This document shows, piece by piece, positions 36,171-46,600 of a stretch of 64,000 bases of DNA. Numbering within the stretch: position 1 is the first letter of the stretch; every line of letters begins with the position of its first letter. Location of the stretch: assembly GCF_020103725.1 (NCBI RefSeq), contig NZ_JAHXBG010000008.1, positions 372,001-436,000 on the forward strand. Reading direction: 5' to 3'. Both the position numbers and the translations under genes were made by a program. The stretch is from Hyalangium gracile. GTDB lineage: Bacteria > Myxococcota > Myxococcia > Myxococcales > Myxococcaceae. The notes under the pieces are model-generated. The model had not been told where the DNA came from. It saw only the letters and a list, made by a program, of their open reading frames with translations, and searched no databases.

Positions 36171-39100
36171 TCACGTCTGGGCCTGGGTGAGCGGAAGCGC
36201 CAGCGTCGCCACGGCGCCCTTTCCCTGGCCCTCGCTCTCCAGCGAGAGCCGCCCGCCCAGCATCTGCGCCGCCAGCGCGCTGGAGTGCAAGCCAAAGCCA
36301 TGGCCGTCCTTGCGCGTGGTGAAGCCGTGCGAGAAGAGCCGCTCGCGCACATCCGGAGCAATCCCCGACCCGTTGTCCTCCACCTGGAGGCTCACCCACG
36401 GGCCCTCCACCCTCAGCCTCACCGTGAGGTGGCGCTCTCCCTCGGGCAGGGAGTCCAGGGCGTACTTCGCGTTGCTGATGAGGTTGATCAGGATCTGCAG
36501 CACCTTGTGCTTGTCCACCTTCATCCGAGGCACCGGTGCCAGCTCGCGCCGCACCGTCACCCCGTGGCGCTGCAGCGCCGCCATCTGGATTCTCAGCGCG
36601 TCCTGGATGAGCTGCGACAGGTCGCACTCCTCCTCCATCAGCGATGTCCGCGCATACGCCTGCTGCACCTGGACGATGGCGCGGATGTGCTCGATGTGCC
36701 GCCCCATGGCGTCCACGTCCTCGATGAGCCGCGTCTGCTCGTTCATCAGCTCATCGGCCAGGGCCGACAGGTAGTCGGGCAGGGTGCCTCCTCTCGCTCC
36801 CGGCGCCAGGAAGCTCGGCAGGTCCTGCCGGTGCTCCAGCAGCAGGCTCGTCGCCTGCTTCAGCTTCCCCACCCGCGAGGAGCCGACCGCCTTGTGCATC
36901 ATCTCCAGGTTGATGACGGCGCTGGTCAGCACGTTGCCCACGTTGTGCAGCACATTCGAGGCCACCTCCGCCATTCCCACCGAACGCGCCGTGTCCACCA
37001 GCCTCGCCTGCGCCTGCTTCAGCTCCCGCGTGCGCTCCTCCACCCGCTGCTCCAGCTCGTCATTGGCCTGCCTCAGCTCCTGCCGCGCCCGCTGCACGTC
37101 CGCGTACAGCCTCGCGTTCTCGATGGAGATGGCCGCCTGCGAGGCGATGTGCCCCAGCAGCGCCAGCCGCGCCGGGCTGAACGCGTTGGTCGCCAGGTTG
37201 TTCTCCAGGTACAGCGCCCCGGTGAACTGCTCCTGCCTCATCAGCGGCAGGCACAGCACCGACCTGACTCCGCTCCGCCCCAGGTACTCGTCCGTCGAGA
37301 AAGGGTGTGGCTTGGAGGCATCCCCGATGAGCACGTGCTCCCGCGTGCGCCTCACGTAGGAGAGCAGCGTCCACGGCAGCTCATGCGTCGCCGCCTCGTC
37401 CGGCGGCACCGCCACGCTGTCCGGTGAGCATCCCGAGATGGCCACCACCTGGAGCGTGTCCTCGCTCGGCAGCAGCAGGGCGGCTCGCTGGGCTCCCGCA
37501 TTCTCGATGGCCGCATGCAGTAGCGTCGTCACCAGCCGCTCCAGGACGATCTCCCCGGAGATGGCCTGCTGTGTCTTCACCACCGTGAGCGCGTCGATCC
37601 GCGTCGAGTCCGTGCTGCTCGTCTCATTACCCACGGTGACGGGGGTGGGCGCCAGGTTCGGCCACTGCGCCTCCAGCTGGTGGACCTTCGCCGTGGCGCC
37701 CCACTGCTGGTACGCCGCCGAGGCCTCCCGGGCGAAGGCATGGGCGACGATGGGCGCCTGCCGCGTGCGCCAGAAGTTCGCCGCCAGCTCGCTGGCCATG
37801 CCCACCAGTTGCGCGGCGCCGCTCTCGCGCGCGCAGCGGATGGCCTCCTCGTACGCTTGCGTCGCCTCCTCCGACCGACCCGTCAGGCGCGCCAGCTCCG
37901 CGGTCACCATCAGCTCGGACGCACGGAATGTCTCCGCGCAGTGCCCGGCCCACTCCGCCAGCTGCTGCTGGTGGCGCTGGAGGTCCGCCAGACGCTGCTC
38001 CCGCTCCTCCGGCGAGGCCCCTTCGAGGCTCTCGGCCAGGGCGAGGGCACGGTACAGGTGGAACTCCCGAACGAGGATGCTGCCGTGCACGGCCCAGAGC
38101 AGCTCGGCCGCCTTGTCCGCCGCCTCCAGGGCCTCTCCCCAGGCGCCGCACAGGAAGCGCGACTGCAGCTTGGTGACCCAATACCGGAACCGCGTGGTGC
38201 TCATGCGCCGCGCCGTCAGCCGGGCCTCGAAGTCCTTCTCGTCGAAGTCGTCTCCGCTGAGCGTGTCGAAGGAGCGCGTCTGGCCGCGCAGCTGCAGGAT
38301 CAGCCGCCGGCTGCACAGGACCATGTCATGCGCCTCCATGGCCGCGGCCTTGCGCAGGAACTCGGTGTGCGCGAGCGCGTCCTGATACACGTCCTCCAGG
38401 TTGTTCCCCATGGCGAGCCGGTTGGCGATGATCGCGGTGGAGGCGTAGCTCGAGGAGATGAAGTCCCCGGACTGGAGCCCGTGCTGGAAGGCGCCGACGG
38501 CGATGTCGTTCGAGACGAAGAGCGGCCGGGTCCAGCAGGTGGCCGCGTGCAGGCTCAAGAGCATCGCCGGCCGGTAGGCGGTCAGATCATGACGCTCGAC
38601 GAGCGCGCGGGAGAGCATGCCCCACGCCTCACCCTCCGCGTACTGCTTGAAGTAGGAGCCGGTGACCACCGCGAACCAGCTCAGGCCCCGCACCGCAATC
38701 GGGGTGAAGCCGTGCCGGAGGCTGAGGGAGACCATCCGGGCCAGCACGACGACGAGCAGGTGGTTGTCGGTGACGTAGGCCGAGCTGAAGAGCGCGGACA
38801 GCGCCTCCACCTGGGCCTTCACATGCGGGTCGGTCATGAACGGCAGGTCGACCAGGCTCTCGATGGAGCGCCCGCCCAGCAGCGTCCAGACCTCCTGGTT
38901 GGCGGCGGCCACTTCCTCCGAGGAGGGGTGCAGTGACAGGGGCATGCCCAGCCGCCCCAGGCACTCTAGCATGCACTCTGCGGCCGCCTGGATCTGCCCC
39001 TGCGCCATGCAGAGGTTGCTCTTCAGGCTGTAGGCGGCGGTCGAGTCCCCAGGGGTTCGCGCCCGGCAGAGGAGCTCCTCCGCCAGGGCGCGCACCTCGG

Positions 39101-41474
39101 CGAAGTTGCCGGTGAGCAGCTCGCAGCGCGCGCGCGCCAGCCTCACCTCGAAGGCCAGCGATGGATCCGTCTCCCAGGGGTCCCCGGGAATGAGGGAGAA
39201 GGCCGCCGTCAGGTAGGAGATGGCGGGCCGGAGCGCCACCGCGGCCTTGGCCTTCCCTCCCGCCTCGGCGTTCAGCCGGGCGAGGTGGTGGCGCTCGGCG
39301 GAGTCCTCGATCAGGTCCATGCCCGCGTTGAGCTGGCTCACCACGTCGAAGAGCGAGTCGCGGAGCTGCTCCGGGCTGAGGCTCCGCAGCATCAGCCGGC
39401 CGATGCGCAGGTGGATGGCCTTGCCCTCCTCCGCGGAGAAGAGGGAGAGCGCCGCCTGCTGGATGCGGTCATGCAGGAAGCGGTGCTGCTCCGGGCCCAC
39501 CCGCATCAGCATGCCTTCCTGCAGCGCGGGCTCCAGGCCGTGCTCCGCCTCCACCGCCGAGCCCAGCCCGGCGACGCTGCCCAGCAGCGCCAGCGAGAAG
39601 ACGTTGCCCACGCACGCCGCCAGCCGCAGCAGGTTCTGCGTCTCGGAGGGGAGCTGGCGCAGCTTGCCCACCATGAAGTCGACGACGTTGTCCGAGTAGC
39701 CTCGGGCGCGAACGCCGGCCTCGTCCCACCGCCAGCCCGTCCCCGGCGCGCGCACCAGCAGCCCGTCCTGGTTCAGCGTCAGCATGAACTGCAGCAGGAA
39801 GAAGGGGTTGCCGCCCGTCTTCTCGTGCACCAGCGCGGACAGGGGGAGCACCACCTCCTCGGACGCGCCCGGGAGCGTGTCGGCCACGAGCTGCTCTACC
39901 TGCTTCAGGCTCAGCGGCTCCAGCCGGATGTCGGTGATGCGCGCGCCGGCCTTGCGCACCGCTTCCAGCACGGGCACCAGCGGGTGCGCGGGGCTCACCT
40001 CGTTGTCGCGGTAGGCGCCGATCCACAGCACCGGCGGCGTCTCCGACTGCGAGAGCAGGTGCTGGATGAGCTGCAGGCTGCTCAGGTCCGCCCACTGCAG
40101 GTCATCCAGGAACATCACCAGCGGATGCTCGGGGCTGGCGAACACCTGCAGGAACTGGCGGAACACCCGCTGGAGCCGGTACTGGGCCTCGTTGTGTGGC
40201 AGCACCGCGAGCGCGGGCTGCTTGCCCACCACCACCTCGAGCTGCGGCACCAGGTCCACCAGCACCTGGCCCTGGCCGTCCCAGGCCCGGTTCAGCCGCT
40301 CACGCCACCGGGCCAGCTCCTCGTCGCTTCCCGCCAGCAGCTGCTGCACCAGGCCCCGCAGGGCCTGCGCCAGCGTGTTGTAGGGAGCGTTGCGCTGGAG
40401 CTGATCGAACTTGGCGCTCAGGAAGAAGCTGCGCCGCTGCACCACCGGCTTGTACAGCTCGTGCGCCACCGACGACTTGCCGATGCCCGAGTAGCCGCTC
40501 ACCAGGAACAGCTCCGGCCTTCCCGTCTGGCTCACCCGCTCGAAACCCTGGAGCAGGGAGGCGACCTGGGCCTCACGCCCGTAGAGGCGCTGGGGGAGCT
40601 GGAACCGGCTGGGGGTGTCATGCTCCCCCAGGGGGAACGGCTCCTGGGGGCCAGGGCTCGGCTTCTCCAGGCACCGCTCCAGGTCCGCCTTCAGCCCCTC
40701 GGCGCTCTGGTAGCGCTCCTCGGCCACCTTGGCCAGCAGCTTCATCACGATGGCCGACACCGCCAGCGGCACCTGCGGGTTGAGCTCGTGCGGCGGCCGG
40801 GGCGTCTGCGCCATGTGCGCGTGGAACCACTCCAGCGCGTCCCGGCCATGGAAGGGCCGCTTGCCCGTGAGCAGTTCGTACAGCGTGACGCCCAGCGAGT
40901 AGAAGTCGGTGCGGTAGTCCACCGCCCGGTTCATCCGCCCCGTCTGCTCCGGCGACATGTACGCCAGCGTGCCTTCCACCAGGTGCGTGGGGGCCGCCTC
41001 CAGGTGCTCCACCTTCTGCAGCGTGGCGACGCCGAAGTCGATGAGGCGCGCGTCTCCCGAGGGCTCGAGGATGATGTTGGAGGGCTTGATGTCCTTGTGG
41101 ATGACGTTGCGGCTGTGGACCTCCGCCAGCGTGGAGGCCAGCGAGATGGCCAGGCGAAGGAAGCGGGAGAGCTCGAACGGCTGGCTCACGGACTCGGAGA
41201 GCGACTCGCCCTGCACCTTCTCCAGCAGCAGCACGGGCCGATCGTGGATGCGCTCGCAGGAGTAGGGACGGGCCACGCCGCGCACGTCGCGGAGCCGCTG
41301 GAGGATGCCGAACTCCCGGCGGTAGCGCTCGATCTCGTTGGGCCCCGGCGCCGCCGCGATGGGCGTCTTGATGATGACAGGCAGGCTGTCGGCCTCGCGG
41401 ACTGCCTGGAACAACACGTTCGAGCCCGTGCCTCGAATCGTACCGAGGACCCGATAACCTGGAATGTTCAACAT
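36171..41474 (-). CDS. Ser/Thr kinase-ATPase-GAF-histidine kinase hybrid protein
   Basis: A 1767-residue cytoplasmic signalling protein. Residues 1-275 are a eukaryotic-type kinase (VIHKDIKPSNIIL catalytic loop, LIDFGVA, GTLAYMSPEQTGR). An AAA/STAND-like ATPase follows from about 290, with P-loop VSGYSGIGKSSVAHELYK and DLQWADLSSLQLI, then a long helical repeat region. A GAF domain at about 1330-1480 is next (SGVRSVLCLPLMRQEQFTGA). A histidine kinase ends the protein (H-box EVASNVLHNVGNVLTS, N-box LQILINLISNAKYALD, G-boxes VEDNGSGIAPD and GHGFGLHSSALAAQ). This matches the trifunctional kinase family of myxobacteria and cyanobacteria. No response regulator is adjacent; ligand unknown. Confidence 0.9.
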   Translation of the reverse strand: MLNIPGYRVLGTIRGTGSNVLFQAVREADSLPVIIKTPIAAAPGPNEIERYRREFGILQRLRDVRGVARPYSCERIHDRPVLLLEKVQGESLSESVSQPFELSRFLRLAISLASTLAEVHSRNVIHKDIKPSNIILEPSGDARLIDFGVATLQKVEHLEAAPTHLVEGTLAYMSPEQTGRMNRAVDYRTDFYSLGVTLYELLTGKRPFHGRDALEWFHAHMAQTPRPPHELNPQVPLAVSAIVMKLLAKVAEERYQSAEGLKADLERCLEKPSPGPQEPFPLGEHDTPSRFQLPQRLYGREAQVASLLQGFERVSQTGRPELFLVSGYSGIGKSSVAHELYKPVVQRRSFFLSAKFDQLQRNAPYNTLAQALRGLVQQLLAGSDEELARWRERLNRAWDGQGQVLVDLVPQLEVVVGKQPALAVLPHNEAQYRLQRVFRQFLQVFASPEHPLVMFLDDLQWADLSSLQLIQHLLSQSETPPVLWIGAYRDNEVSPAHPLVPVLEAVRKAGARITDIRLEPLSLKQVEQLVADTLPGASEEVVLPLSALVHEKTGGNPFFLLQFMLTLNQDGLLVRAPGTGWRWDEAGVRARGYSDNVVDFMVGKLRQLPSETQNLLRLAACVGNVFSLALLGSVAGLGSAVEAEHGLEPALQEGMLMRVGPEQHRFLHDRIQQAALSLFSAEEGKAIHLRIGRLMLRSLSPEQLRDSLFDVVSQLNAGMDLIEDSAERHHLARLNAEAGGKAKAAVALRPAISYLTAAFSLIPGDPWETDPSLAFEVRLARARCELLTGNFAEVRALAEELLCRARTPGDSTAAYSLKSNLCMAQGQIQAAAECMLECLGRLGMPLSLHPSSEEVAAANQEVWTLLGGRSIESLVDLPFMTDPHVKAQVEALSALFSSAYVTDNHLLVVVLARMVSLSLRHGFTPIAVRGLSWFAVVTGSYFKQYAEGEAWGMLSRALVERHDLTAYRPAMLLSLHAATCWTRPLFVSNDIAVGAFQHGLQSGDFISSSYASTAIIANRLAMGNNLEDVYQDALAHTEFLRKAAAMEAHDMVLCSRRLILQLRGQTRSFDTLSGDDFDEKDFEARLTARRMSTTRFRYWVTKLQSRFLCGAWGEALEAADKAAELLWAVHGSILVREFHLYRALALAESLEGASPEEREQRLADLQRHQQQLAEWAGHCAETFRASELMVTAELARLTGRSEEATQAYEEAIRCARESGAAQLVGMASELAANFWRTRQAPIVAHAFAREASAAYQQWGATAKVHQLEAQWPNLAPTPVTVGNETSSTDSTRIDALTVVKTQQAISGEIVLERLVTTLLHAAIENAGAQRAALLLPSEDTLQVVAISGCSPDSVAVPPDEAATHELPWTLLSYVRRTREHVLIGDASKPHPFSTDEYLGRSGVRSVLCLPLMRQEQFTGALYLENNLATNAFSPARLALLGHIASQAAISIENARLYADVQRARQELRQANDELEQRVEERTRELKQAQARLVDTARSVGMAEVASNVLHNVGNVLTSAVINLEMMHKAVGSSRVGKLKQATSLLLEHRQDLPSFLAPGARGGTLPDYLSALADELMNEQTRLIEDVDAMGRHIEHIRAIVQVQQAYARTSLMEEECDLSQLIQDALRIQMAALQRHGVTVRRELAPVPRMKVDKHKVLQILINLISNAKYALDSLPEGERHLTVRLRVEGPWVSLQVEDNGSGIAPDVRERLFSHGFTTRKDGHGFGLHSSALAAQMLGGRLSLESEGQGKGAVATLALPLTQAQT

Positions 41475-41649
41475 GGTGGAGGGGGGCCTGTGGAAGAGCG
41501 GGTGTCGTCACCGTTTCGATACATCCGAGTCTACACGGTCGGCAGGACCCACGCTCCGCCCCGGCCGACAGCCTTCCTACCCCCTGAATCCGGTGCGTCG
41601 CCGCCTCCCGAACGAGGCGGGTGACAGAAACGGCGCGCCCCGGTGTTTT

Positions 41650-41664
41650 CTATACAGTGTATAG
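41650..41664. promoter_or_regulatory. Palindromic operator upstream of tetR-type gene
   Basis: CTATACAGTGTATAG is a perfect 15-bp palindrome (7-bp arms around a central G). It lies about 75 bp upstream of the chosen TetR start (41738), in an AT-rich patch. TATACA-N-TGTATA is a common TetR-family operator shape and would overlap a -10 element, giving autorepression. Symmetry is seen directly; TetR binding is inferred. Confidence 0.7.
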
Positions 41665-41737
41665 GATACGGCACATCTCCGGGCCTCCTCACGAGCGCGG
41701 GACCTTCCGTCCAGCGCCAGGCCCATTCCCCACGCCC

Positions 41738-42400
41738 ATGCCACGTCCTGCTCTGTCCGAAGAAGTCGTCCAGGAGCAGCGCGAGCGCGCCCTCCGGGCC
41801 GCGTCAGCGCTCTTCTCCCGTCACGGTGTCGAGTCCGTCAGCGTTCGCGCCATCGCCCAGGCGCTGAAGGTTTCCCCCATGGGGCTCTACCGCTACTTCC
41901 CCGGCGGCAAGGCGGAGCTCCTGGCCACCATCCGCGGGCGCGGCTTCGAGCAGCTGGCGGTGGAGCTGGAGCAGGCCCGCGCCGAGACGGAGGATCCCCT
42001 CGACCGCATCCTTCGCCTCCTGCGCGCGATGCTCCGCTTCGCCACGCGCCAGCCGGAGCTGTACCGGATGATGTTCGACGTCACGCAGCCGGAGGAGCGT
42101 GACGAGTATCTCGCCACTCGCCGGGCGCGGGCCTGGCAGCCGGCCTTCACCAGCTTCGAGGCGGCCATCCGCGCCGGCGTGCTGCGTGGCGATCCGCGGA
42201 CGGTTCCCCATCTCTTCTTCGCCGGTGTCCACGGCGTCATCGCCTTCGAGCACTCCACGCAGCCCTACGCGAACCGCCGGCTCGACCGGCTCATCGGGCC
42301 CATGCTCGAGACGCTCTTCCGAGGCTCCGGCGGCAGCCTCGCGACACTTCGCAGAGTCCGCCAGACGTTCCGTACCCCGAAGCACCCACCTGACACCTGA
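41738..42400 (+). CDS. TetR/AcrR family transcriptional regulator
   Basis: A 220-residue repressor (ATG 41738; the frame is open to 41621 but that would overlap the operator). The HTH is RAASALFSRHGVESVSVRAI with recognition helix SPMGLYRYFPGGKAELLATI. The ligand-binding C-terminal domain is helical and ends in a basic tail. It probably represses itself and the downstream M20 amidohydrolase, whose gene starts 10 bp after this stop. The ligand is unknown but is presumably related to the amidohydrolase or to the large solenoid protein. Confidence 0.88.
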   Translation: MPRPALSEEVVQEQRERALRAASALFSRHGVESVSVRAIAQALKVSPMGLYRYFPGGKAELLATIRGRGFEQLAVELEQARAETEDPLDRILRLLRAMLRFATRQPELYRMMFDVTQPEERDEYLATRRARAWQPAFTSFEAAIRAGVLRGDPRTVPHLFFAGVHGVIAFEHSTQPYANRRLDRLIGPMLETLFRGSGGSLATLRRVRQTFRTPKHPPDT

Positions 42401-42410
42401 AGAGGACCCC

Positions 42411-43667
42411 ATGAAACGACTCGTGCTCGCTGTGATTCTGCTGGCCTCCTGCGGAAAGACGACGCCCCCTCCCGAGGAATCGCCCCTGGTCGCCCTGGCC
42501 GCGAAGGCCACCGCGCTGCAACCGGAGCTCGTCGCCATCCGCAGGGACATCCACCGTCACCCCGAGCTGTCTGGCGCCGAGAGCCGCACCGCTGGCGTGG
42601 TTGCCGAGCGCCTGCGGGCACTGGGCCTCGAGGTGCGCCCCGGCGTCGGAGGGCATGGAGTCGTCGCCATCCTCCGGGGAGGCCGCCCGGGCCCCGTGGT
42701 CGCCTACCGCGCGGACATGGACGCCGTCCGAGGCGATGAGCCGCCCGGGCGCGAGTACGGCTCCACCGTTCCAGGCGTTCAGCACGTGTGCGGGCATGAC
42801 GTGCACACCGCCATCGGCATCGGCGTGGCCGGCGTCCTGGCCTCCGTGCGCGAGCGGATGCCCGGCACCGCGGTGTTCCTCTTCCAGCCCGCGGAGGAGA
42901 ACATCCAGGGCGCGGAGGCGATGATCCGCGACGGAGCCATCAGCGACCCGCGTCCGGACGTCATCTATGCCCTGCACTCCTTCCCGTTCCCCGTGGGCAC
43001 CGTCGCGCAGGGAGCCGTCTTCGCGGGGCTCGACCAGTTCACGCTCGAGCTTACCGGCGAGCACTCCACGCAGGAGGTGGGGCAGCGTGTCCTGACGAGC
43101 CTCTCGCGCCTCGGCACGGTCGCGCCCCTCAAGTCGGCCGAGCAGGTGGCCCCGCATCTGGCCGACCTCCAGCGCCCCGACAGCGCGTACGCCACGGCCG
43201 TCTACATGAACGTGAAGCTCGGGGCCGCGGGGAACGGGAATGTCCTCGTGCGCGGATCGGTGAAGGCCGGGGCCGATGCCATGTATCCGCGGCTGCGTCA
43301 GGCCGTGAAGGAGCTCGTGGAGCGCGAGCTGGGCGCCACGGGCTACCAGCTGTCGTTCCGGGACTCGGTGTTCCCGAGCATGGCGAGCGACCCTCGGGTG
43401 ACCGCCGAGGCTGCCCCCGCGCTCGTGGAGGCGATCGGCGAGGAGAACGTGCTCTCCATCCACCGGACTCACATCTACTCGGGCGAGGACTTCGCGCTCT
43501 TCCTTCAGCGCGTCCCCGGGACCATGTTCCTCCTCGGGGTGGCGAACCTCGAGCGCGGCATCCTCGGCGCTCCCCACTTCCCGGACTTCGATGTGGACGA
43601 GGAGTCGATCCTCGTCGGCACCAAGGCCATGAGCGCCGTGGTGTGGCAGCGGCTGTCACAGGGCTGA
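42411..43667 (+). CDS. M20 family amidohydrolase/peptidase, lipoprotein
   Basis: A 418-residue metal-dependent amidohydrolase of the hippuricase/N-acyl-amino-acid hydrolase type. Signal peptide LVLAVILLASC gives a lipid-anchored N-terminus, which is unusual for this mostly cytosolic family. Metal ligands are visible in ADMDAVRGDEPPG, CGHDVHTAIGIG (Cys and His ligands), PAEENIQGAEAMI and the final YSGEDFALFLQRVPG. It likely hydrolyses N-acyl amino acids or peptides in the periplasm. It lies 10 bp after tetR and 25 bp before the 1422-residue gene, probably one operon. Confidence 0.85.
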   Translation: MKRLVLAVILLASCGKTTPPPEESPLVALAAKATALQPELVAIRRDIHRHPELSGAESRTAGVVAERLRALGLEVRPGVGGHGVVAILRGGRPGPVVAYRADMDAVRGDEPPGREYGSTVPGVQHVCGHDVHTAIGIGVAGVLASVRERMPGTAVFLFQPAEENIQGAEAMIRDGAISDPRPDVIYALHSFPFPVGTVAQGAVFAGLDQFTLELTGEHSTQEVGQRVLTSLSRLGTVAPLKSAEQVAPHLADLQRPDSAYATAVYMNVKLGAAGNGNVLVRGSVKAGADAMYPRLRQAVKELVERELGATGYQLSFRDSVFPSMASDPRVTAEAAPALVEAIGEENVLSIHRTHIYSGEDFALFLQRVPGTMFLLGVANLERGILGAPHFPDFDVDEESILVGTKAMSAVVWQRLSQG

Positions 43668-43692
43668 CGCACCCGTCTAGGATGCGCGCGAC

Positions 43693-46600
43693 ATGGACGC
43701 TGCGCTCCAGGCCCTGACCTCCCGCCTCCAGCAGGCCGGCATCGACCCCGAGACGCCCCTGAAGTACGGGGCAGCTCCCCTGACCGACCATGCGAACCGG
43801 CTGGGGCAGCCCGTGGAGCCCTGGCTCGCCCCGCTCGCCGAGTTCGTGGAGGTGCTGCACGCTCGGGGGCTGCACCTGTGGTCGCCGCTGTACTTCTCCG
43901 TCTCCTATCTGGCGGACGTCGCGGGCGAGCGGCCGGAGCGGCTGGAGCCCCTCCTCCGCGCGCTGTCACGGCTGCTCCTCACCCTGGAGGAGCGGGGGGT
44001 CGATCGCACCCGGGCCGAGCAGTACGGCGTCCGGGCCTCCGCCCAGGCACTGAAGAAGTCCGCGGACGCCTTGCTCGCCGTGCTGGCCTTCGCCACTCGC
44101 TTCGCGGAGAAGGGCATCGAGCCCGGGTGGATGCTCGACCGTGTCGTCCCCGCGCTGTGGGGCGTGGCCGAGGAGGAGGCCCCGGTGTTCCAGGGCCTCC
44201 TCGGCACGCTCGAGCAGGCCGCGATGCGGCTGGCGGAGCTCGAGGTGTCGCCCGGATACCCGTTCTCCGCGGGGGCCGCGGCCCTGTGCGCGTACGGTCC
44301 GGCGGCCCGGGACCATTGGGAGGCCTGGCTCGAGCGCGCGGTGCGGATGGCTCGCTCGCTGCGAGGCACGGAGCTCCACCCCTACGCCCTCTTCGAGTAC
44401 GGCCTCACCGGCGTCGCTCAGCCGACCGTGCTCGAGCCGGCGCAGGTCACCGCCGCGCTGGACATCGCCGTGGCGCTCTGTGACCGGCGCATGGCCGCCG
44501 CTCCCACCCTGCAGTCGGGCTTCACCTCCTTTGGCGTGCCCCCGCGCATCGCCCTCGAGGTGGCCGATGAGCTGGCGCGCTCCGGCATCGATCCCCTCTT
44601 CGTCCTCACCGCCGGCATCCCGGCCCTGCTGCGCGTGGAGCGGGAAGGGGAGCGCGCCGTGGAGCGTGTCCCGCGCCTGGTGGAGCTCGCGAAGGCGATC
44701 CAGGCCAGAGGCCACTCGCTGCGGCTCACCTTCGAGGATGGACTCCCCGCCGCGGCGACGCTGGAGGAGCTCTACCCAGGCCTGTTCGGACGCGCGCTCG
44801 CCCTGGCCGAGGAGATGGTGGCTCGGGGGATGAACCCCGGTGTCTTTCTCGCGTTCGGGCTTCCCCGTGCCCTGAGCCGGGCCCACGGGCAGCCCTGGGC
44901 GGCAGACGAGTGCCTGGAGCTGAGCCGGGAACTCATTGCCCTGGGGGTGGATCCCGAGGCCGCGCTGGCCTACGCCGTCCCCTCGCTGCTCAACCTGTGC
45001 GGCACCGACGCCGGCCGGTTCCCACCGCTGCGCCGGGCGCTGAGGGACCTCATCGCCACCCTGCGGAGCCAGGGGCTCGATCCGAAGGAGATCCTCTTCT
45101 ACGACGTGCAGTCGCTGGCGAGCGCCGGGGGCCAGCCCCTGGCCCTGGGAGATCTCCTCGCGCGACTCCAGGCGCTGCTCGAGCAGATGGAGGCCCGGGG
45201 CGTGGATCCGCGGCCCTTCCTGATGAAGGGACTGCCCGTGGCGGCGCGCGAGGCCGTCGGGAAGCCCTGGGTCCTCGTCGCCAGCCTCGAGGCGGCCGGC
45301 CGGCGGGTCGCGGCGGGCCGGGGGGACGAGGTGGCCACGCTGTTCGCGCAGGGCTCCGCGCCACTCGCCCAGGTCTCCGGGGAGGACGCCAGCACCTTCG
45401 AGCAGCTGCTCCTGTCGCTCGAGGGACGCTTCCCGGTCCTGCCCGGCGAGCTCGTGGGCCCGGCTGTCAGTGCCGCCTGTCTGCTCGCGGGCTCGCAGCC
45501 GGCGCTGCTCGAGCGCGCGCTCGATGTCATCCGTCGCCGGTTGGAGCGCCCGACGCTGGATGCGGCGGAGCGCGCCGTCGTCAGTGAGCTCCCCGGGCTC
45601 GTTGCCCTGGCGGAGGAGCCGGAGGCGCTCGCGCCGCTGATGGATGCCGCCATTGACGCGGTTCGCCGGTTACCGACGGAGGATTCTCTCCATGAGCGGT
45701 TCCTGCGGCATGGGCTCGGCGCCATCTCGGTGGTGGCCGGGAGGGACTCTCGGAGTGCCGTGGCGCTCCTCTCCCAGCTCGCGGACGGCCTGCTCCGCTG
45801 GCCGCTGCTCGCGCCGAGCATCCTGAAATACGGGGCCTATCCAGTGGCTCGGCGCTCCCGCCAGGGCTCGGACGATCTGCTGAGAGGCATCAAGGCCCTG
45901 GCGGACTGGGCCCGCGCGCTGGATCCCCAGGACGGCGATTTCGAGTACGCCCTCGAGCGCGCGGTGGGGCTCTGCGGAGCCGTGTCCCGGGAGGCGCTCC
46001 CGGCGTTCATCGAGGCCCTCGCCGTGCTGCGCGAGGCCATCCCCGAGCCAGGGCCGGCACGGCGGGTGTTCTTCCAGGAGCTGGAGACAGCGCACGGACT
46101 GGTCGGCCAGTGGCCGGAGGCGTGGAGCCGACTCGTGGCGCCCATCCTGCGCACGCACCGCCACCGCTCCGGCGCCGTGCTGTCCGCGCTCTCCTGGCTC
46201 GGGGAGCGGCACATCCAGGCGCCCACGGATCTGGACGTGCTCCGGGAGATCGTCACCCAGACGGGCGTTCGCGCCGCGGACATCCTGCTCCACCTCATCC
46301 GCCCCGCGATGAACGAGGGCATCCTCAAGGACCTCAGCGCCGACCGGGAGCTGCTGCAGCGCTACCTGCGGGAGATCTCCTTCCCGGACGCCCGGCTGTA
46401 CGCCCGCTACCGGGAGATCCAGCAGGATCCCGCCGCCACCGAGGCGGAGAAGCGCGCTCGCGGCGGAGCGCTGCGCGAGGAGATCGACGCGCTCCAGCAG
46501 GCGCTGCGGCAGGGCACGCTCTCCCCCGAGCAGGAGGCCAGCCCCCTGCTGGGCGTGGCGCTCTCCCACCTCTTCCCGCCGGCGCTCGGGGCCACTCGCA

